This document shows, in pieces, positions 60,438-64,000 of a stretch of DNA of 64,000 bases. The DNA is taken from the NCBI GenBank assembly GCA_903882805.1, contig CAIRYK010000042.1:186001-250000 (forward strand), read 5' to 3'. The position numbers and the translations under genes were made by a program. Source of the DNA: an uncultured Bacteroidota bacterium (GTDB lineage Bacteria; Bacteroidota; Bacteroidia; Chitinophagales; Chitinophagaceae). The notes under the pieces were generated by a model, which ran no database searches, was not told the origin of the DNA, and saw only the letters and a list, made by a program, of their open reading frames with translations. Each line of letters begins with the position of its first letter. The first letter of the stretch is position 1.

Positions 60438-61679
60438 ATGAACATATTACTGATTCACCAGTATTTTTTGGAAGAAAACGACCCCGGCGGCTCGCGCTGG
60501 AACGAGTTTACGCGTGTATGGACCGAACAGGGACATACCGTAACCGTGCTGGGCGGCATGATGCACTACAATGGCAAGGAGAAGATTGCTGAATATAAAG
60601 GCAAGAATTTTGTAAAAAAGCAACAAGGTGCTGTTACAGTATGGCGTTGTCACGTGTCGGAGGCATACAACAAGCATTTTGTGGGCCGGTTGTGGGGGTA
60701 TTTTTCTTTTATGTTCTCGTCGCTATATGCTGGTTTGTTTAAGGCTAAGGGCAAGTTCGATGTAGTTATTGTTACCTCACCTCCGCTTTTTGTAGGGGCA
60801 TCGGGCTATCTGGTATCGCGTTTGCGGAGTATGCCGTTTGTATTTGAGGTACGCGATTTGTGGCCCGAGTCAGCAATAGATACAGGTGTGCTTACCAACA
60901 AGTTGGTGATAAAGCTGGCCTATTGGGTGGAGGGTTTTATATACAAGCGCGCGAGGCTCATTAATGTGCTAACCCCGGCCTTCTATACTGCCCTGCGCGA
61001 CAAAAAAGGTATTGTTGAAAGCAAACTGATACAAATATCCAATGCATCAGACTTTAGCCTCTCAGAAAAACTGTTGCATACCTTCGACCGCGAAGCGTTC
61101 CGTAAGCAACACGACCTCGATGGGCGTTTTGTGATAACCTATGTTGGTGCGCATGGTGTGGCCAACCATCTGGAACAAGCGCTGGATGCTGGCGAGGCTC
61201 TTGCCGACACCAATGTGCTGTTTCTGATGATAGGTCAGGGTATGGAAAAAGATAGACTCATAAAACTGGCTTCCGACCGTAAGATAACTAATGTGCGTTT
61301 TCTGGATTCGGTGCCCAAGGCCGAGGTATTTTGCTACATACTGGCATCTGAAATGGGCGCTTCCATCCTAAAACGTGTAGACACTTTCAAGACGGTATAT
61401 TCCAACAAAACATTCGACTACATGTCGTGCAAGCGACCTATACTGATGGCTATAGACGGCGTGAGCCGCGAGTTGGTAGAAGCCGCAGGCGCAGGAACGT
61501 ATGTAGAACCCGAAAATACAGGGGAATACAACCGCATAATACGCGAATATCTGAAAGACCCGCAAAGGCTGGTACGCGAGGGCGAGAGCGGCTATAGATT
61601 TGCTAAAGAAAACTTCGACCGCGAGGTGTTGGCAAAAAAATACCTTGACCACATAAGCGGCATACTAAAGCGTAAATAA
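60438..61679 (+). CDS. Glycosyltransferase family 4 (WbuB-like)
   Basis: 413 residues with a GT-B fold. The N-terminal domain starts [39 protein letters not shown], a WbuB-like pattern with GGSR, and has [17 protein letters not shown]. The C-terminal domain has [20 protein letters not shown], then the region with [34 protein letters not shown], which holds the nucleotide-sugar binding site. It probably adds an amino sugar such as FucNAc to a lipid-linked glycan. The next gene, a phosphoglycosyl transferase, begins 1 base after its stop, so they form an operon. wecB upstream would supply a precursor. Confidence 0.93.
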   Translation: MNILLIHQYFLEENDPGGSRWNEFTRVWTEQGHTVTVLGGMMHYNGKEKIAEYKGKNFVKKQQGAVTVWRCHVSEAYNKHFVGRLWGYFSFMFSSLYAGLFKAKGKFDVVIVTSPPLFVGASGYLVSRLRSMPFVFEVRDLWPESAIDTGVLTNKLVIKLAYWVEGFIYKRARLINVLTPAFYTALRDKKGIVESKLIQISNASDFSLSEKLLHTFDREAFRKQHDLDGRFVITYVGAHGVANHLEQALDAGEALADTNVLFLMIGQGMEKDRLIKLASDRKITNVRFLDSVPKAEVFCYILASEMGASILKRVDTFKTVYSNKTFDYMSCKRPILMAIDGVSRELVEAAGAGTYVEPENTGEYNRIIREYLKDPQRLVREGESGYRFAKENFDREVLAKKYLDHISGILKRK

Positions 61680-61680
61680 C

Positions 61681-62307
61681 ATGAACAGAAGTCTACTTAC
61701 TACTATTTACATAAACTTCACAAAGCCGCTCGCCGATTTTTTTGTAGCGCTGGTAGTGTTTATCATTCTTTCGCCTGTTTTTCTGGTGGTGGTGATTTTA
61801 TTGGCTATCGCTAATTCCGGTAAGCCATTCTTCTTTCAGCGCAGACCAGGCAAAAACGAAAAAATATTCAAGGTCATCAAGTTTAAGACCATGAACGACC
61901 GAAAAGATAAGCATGGAGAACTGTTGCCAGATGCCGATAGATTGACAGCAATAGGTAGTTTCATTCGCAAAACTTCGCTTGATGAGTTGCCCCAAATGCT
62001 GAACGTGATAAAGGGCGATATGAGCATAGTAGGTCCGCGACCGCTGCTGGTTGAATACCTACCACTATACAACGACACCCAAAAACACCGCCACGATGTA
62101 CGCCCCGGCATTACCGGCTGGGCACAGGTAAATGGCCGAAATGCAATAGCGTGGAAACAAAAATTTGATTACGATGTGTGGTATGTAAACAATATCAGTT
62201 TTCTACTCGATTTTAAGATATTGCTCCGTACTGTGCGTAATGTGGTAAAATCTGAAGGTATCAGTTCAGCCACATCGGCTACTATGGAAAAATTTACGGG
62301 TAGCTGA
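61681..62307 (+). CDS. Undecaprenyl-phosphate glycosyl-1-phosphate transferase (PglC/WcaJ-type initiating enzyme)
   Basis: 208 residues, the short monotopic form. A membrane segment (about 17-45) is followed by [20 protein letters not shown], the catalytic TSLDELPQ with Asp101-Glu102, [12 protein letters not shown] and [18 protein letters not shown]. It transfers a sugar-1-phosphate from a UDP-sugar to undecaprenyl phosphate, starting a surface glycan repeat unit. The gene follows the GT4 gene by 1 base; the shared terminator overlaps its stop codon. Confidence 0.94.
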   Translation: MNRSLLTTIYINFTKPLADFFVALVVFIILSPVFLVVVILLAIANSGKPFFFQRRPGKNEKIFKVIKFKTMNDRKDKHGELLPDADRLTAIGSFIRKTSLDELPQMLNVIKGDMSIVGPRPLLVEYLPLYNDTQKHRHDVRPGITGWAQVNGRNAIAWKQKFDYDVWYVNNISFLLDFKILLRTVRNVVKSEGISSATSATMEKFTGS

Positions 62308-62322
62308 TAGCTACCCGTTTTT
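62296..62322 (+). terminator. Intrinsic terminator overlapping the PglC-type stop
   Basis: A perfect 10-bp stem (62296-62305 with 62309-62318), GAT loop and TTTTT tail. The stop codon is inside the hairpin. It separates the operon from the convergent ABC exporter. Confidence 0.9.
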
Positions 62323-62338
62323 CATTATTTTCTGTTTT

Positions 62339-64000
62339 CTATGATTTCTTGTTGAGTGATATCTCTTTTCGCTCGCCTATCTGCTGGCGCCACATAGCGT
62401 AATAGAGTCCTTTTTCTTCTACCAGCGATGCATGCGAACCAGTTTCTACAACATTTCCCTTTTCCAGTACATAGATGCGGTCGGCATGCATAATGGTAGA
62501 CAGCCTATGGGCTATCATTATGGTTATGTGCTTGCGCTGGGCGGTAATACTGCGAATGGTCTGAGATATTTCCTCCTCAGTGAGTGAATCAAGCGCAGAT
62601 GTAGCCTCGTCAAATATCATCAGTCTTGGCTGGCGCAATAGTGCGCGGGCTATAGATATACGCTGGCGTTCGCCTCCAGACAGTTTTAATCCACCTTCAC
62701 CTATCATGGTATCTATGCCGTTCTCAGCACGCGACAGCAGGTTCTGGCAGGATGCGCGTTGCAGCGCTTCATTAATATCTTCTTCAGTAGCTCCCGGGTT
62801 TACAAAAAGCAGGTTTTCCTTTATAGTACCCGAAAACAGTTGCGGATCTTGGGTTACCAACCCCATCTGGTGGCGTAGCTCTTCGTAGTCTATATTGGCT
62901 TCGTCGTGGCCATTGTAATAAATGTGGCCCTTGTTGGGGTGATACAAGCCCACCAGCAATTTCACCAATGTGGTTTTACCGCTGCCCGATGGGCCTACGA
63001 ACGCCACTGTTTCACCTAATTTCACGTCGAACGATATACCATCCAGCGCAGGGCGCGAAGATGAGTTGTGTTTGAACGTTACATCTTTGTATTGCAGATG
63101 CTCAATACCATTTATTGCTTCAGGGCGCTCGGGTGTGTATTCTACAGGTTTCTTAAACAGTTCTTGTATGTTATTGAGCGATGCCTCTGCTTCGCGATAC
63201 GACATGATAACGCTGCCTATTTCTTGCAATGGGCCAAAGATGAAAAACGAGTAAAACAACAGCGTAAGGTATTGCCCGGGGGTTATAGAGCCTTTGTAAA
63301 TAAATATCAACAGGCACATTACAATAGTTTGCCGAAGCAGGTTTACAAATGTGCCCTGCACAAACGATATCATGCGTATGCTACGCACTTTTTTTAGCTC
63401 CAGTTGCAGTATTTTGATAGTAGTAGCATTCAGGCGTCTGATCTCCTGTTGGGTCAGCCCCAGACTTTTCACCAGTTCTATATTGCGCAACGATTCGGTA
63501 GTAGAGCCAGCCAGTGCATTGGTTTCTTTTACAATCGTTTTCTGAACAATCTTTATCCGTTTGCTGAGCGCGCTTATCAAAATGCTCAAAAGAATGGCGC
63601 CGCCTATGTAAACAATTGGCAGCATGGGGCTCAGCTTCAACGTATAGCCAATTACCACTACAATGCCAATGACTGACGGCAACAGCACATTGAAAAACGA
63701 GTTGATAAACTTCTCACAATCGGTGCGCACTTTTTGCAATACAGAAAGTGTCTGTCCGCTGCTTTGGTCTTCAAAATCCTGATAAGGCAGTCGCAAGGCA
63801 TGTCGCAATCCGTCTGTATACAACCGGGCGCCGTATTTCTGAATCACCACGTTTACTGTATAATCCTGAAAGTTTTTAGCAATACGCGATACCGTTGCCA
63901 CGCCTATAAGCATTCCAATCAGGCCAAGCGCTCCGTATACAAACTGCGCCATATCGCGATGCACCAACCCTTCCTTATCAACAGTGAGCGGGTGATTTAC
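62339..64000 (-). CDS. ABC exporter (MsbA-like, fused permease-ATPase), N-terminus beyond the window
   Basis: The frame is open to base 64000 and gives 553 residues; whole proteins are about 600, so the first part, including at least one membrane span, is missing here. The permease part is at the N-terminus, and the ATPase part has Walker A GPSGSGKTT, Q-loop VTQDPQ, signature LSGGERQRISIARALL, Walker B LMIFDEATSALD and H-loop IAHRLST. An internal TTG at 63967 is not the start. It probably flips a lipid-linked glycan or exports a lipid or peptide. The position beside the glycan operon supports glycan export, but this is inference. Confidence 0.92.
   Translation of the reverse strand, partial: VNHPLTVDKEGLVHRDMAQFVYGALGLIGMLIGVATVSRIAKNFQDYTVNVVIQKYGARLYTDGLRHALRLPYQDFEDQSSGQTLSVLQKVRTDCEKFINSFFNVLLPSVIGIVVVIGYTLKLSPMLPIVYIGGAILLSILISALSKRIKIVQKTIVKETNALAGSTTESLRNIELVKSLGLTQQEIRRLNATTIKILQLELKKVRSIRMISFVQGTFVNLLRQTIVMCLLIFIYKGSITPGQYLTLLFYSFFIFGPLQEIGSVIMSYREAEASLNNIQELFKKPVEYTPERPEAINGIEHLQYKDVTFKHNSSSRPALDGISFDVKLGETVAFVGPSGSGKTTLVKLLVGLYHPNKGHIYYNGHDEANIDYEELRHQMGLVTQDPQLFSGTIKENLLFVNPGATEEDINEALQRASCQNLLSRAENGIDTMIGEGGLKLSGGERQRISIARALLRQPRLMIFDEATSALDSLTEEEISQTIRSITAQRKHITIMIAHRLSTIMHADRIYVLEKGNVVETGSHASLVEEKGLYYAMWRQQIGERKEISLNKKS

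Noticed and set aside
60236-60592. 118-codon open frame before and across the GT4 start
   Set aside because: It lies over the palindrome cluster and then out of frame with the well-supported glycosyltransferase.

Overview
The window looks like chromosomal DNA of a member of the Bacteroidota, most likely a Chitinophagaceae-type bacterium. The evidence is two proteins with type IX secretion (T9SS) sorting domains, a DUF5777 barrel protein, a DUF4834 protein, the bi-domain oxidoreductase family, and the recurrent Bacteroidota -7 promoter motif TAnnTTTG close upstream of many starts, with few obvious Shine-Dalgarno sites. Several transcripts appear to have very short leaders. I saw no rRNA, tRNA, CRISPR array or complete insertion sequence. 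The family placement is inference; no database search was possible.

Layout. 1-13 kb: a di-haem cytochrome c peroxidase lipoprotein and a barrel-like partner, YebC, RlmB and an SDR on +. Then, on -, an AI-2E family permease, a periplasmic cluster (OB-fold protein, cytochrome-like lipoprotein, YceI, DUF5777 barrel), a PaaI thioesterase, a DUF4838 glycosidase-like protein and a 50-residue lipoprotein. A glycosyltransferase follows on +. 13-23 kb: one giant T9SS surface protein of 3329 residues built from about 35 Ig-like repeats. 24-37 kb: housekeeping genes, namely acpP-fabF-rnc, a response regulator, a TPR histidine kinase, trxA, a HAD hydrolase, rimP-nusA-infB, a SAM hydroxide adenosyltransferase and CsaA. 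37-42 kb: a TPR protein, an unknown secreted protein and a T9SS beta-helix protein.

43-48 kb holds a damaged locus. A histidine kinase and an HlyD-like adaptor face away from each other, both missing their N-termini and meeting within about 45 bases. The downstream ABC ATPase and FtsX-like permease are intact. 48-64 kb is a polysaccharide region: bi-domain oxidoreductase, UDP-GlcNAc 2-epimerase, heparinase II/III-like protein, GT4 glycosyltransferase, phosphoglycosyl transferase and an ABC exporter cut by the window edge. It is interrupted by a two-gene unknown module, a multi-PAS kinase, and a divergent pair of NDH-2-like flavoprotein and ECF41-type sigma factor.

Most notable: (1) the ECF41-type sigma gene has a one-base frameshift near 59108, while an ECF41-like promoter (TGTCACA-N16-AGTC) still sits in front of the flavoprotein gene; (2) the head-to-head truncation at 43.95 kb; (3) the giant repeat protein, with a compensating pair of missing cysteines in two neighbouring repeats; (4) two copies of a two-hairpin dispersed element containing TTTGTAG (23.6 and 60.2 kb), the second inside a cluster of nested palindromes; (5) a terminator-shaped hairpin between the promoter and the start codon of rimP-nusA-infB; (6) a small two-gene module of unknown function behind a near-consensus promoter at 50.2 kb.
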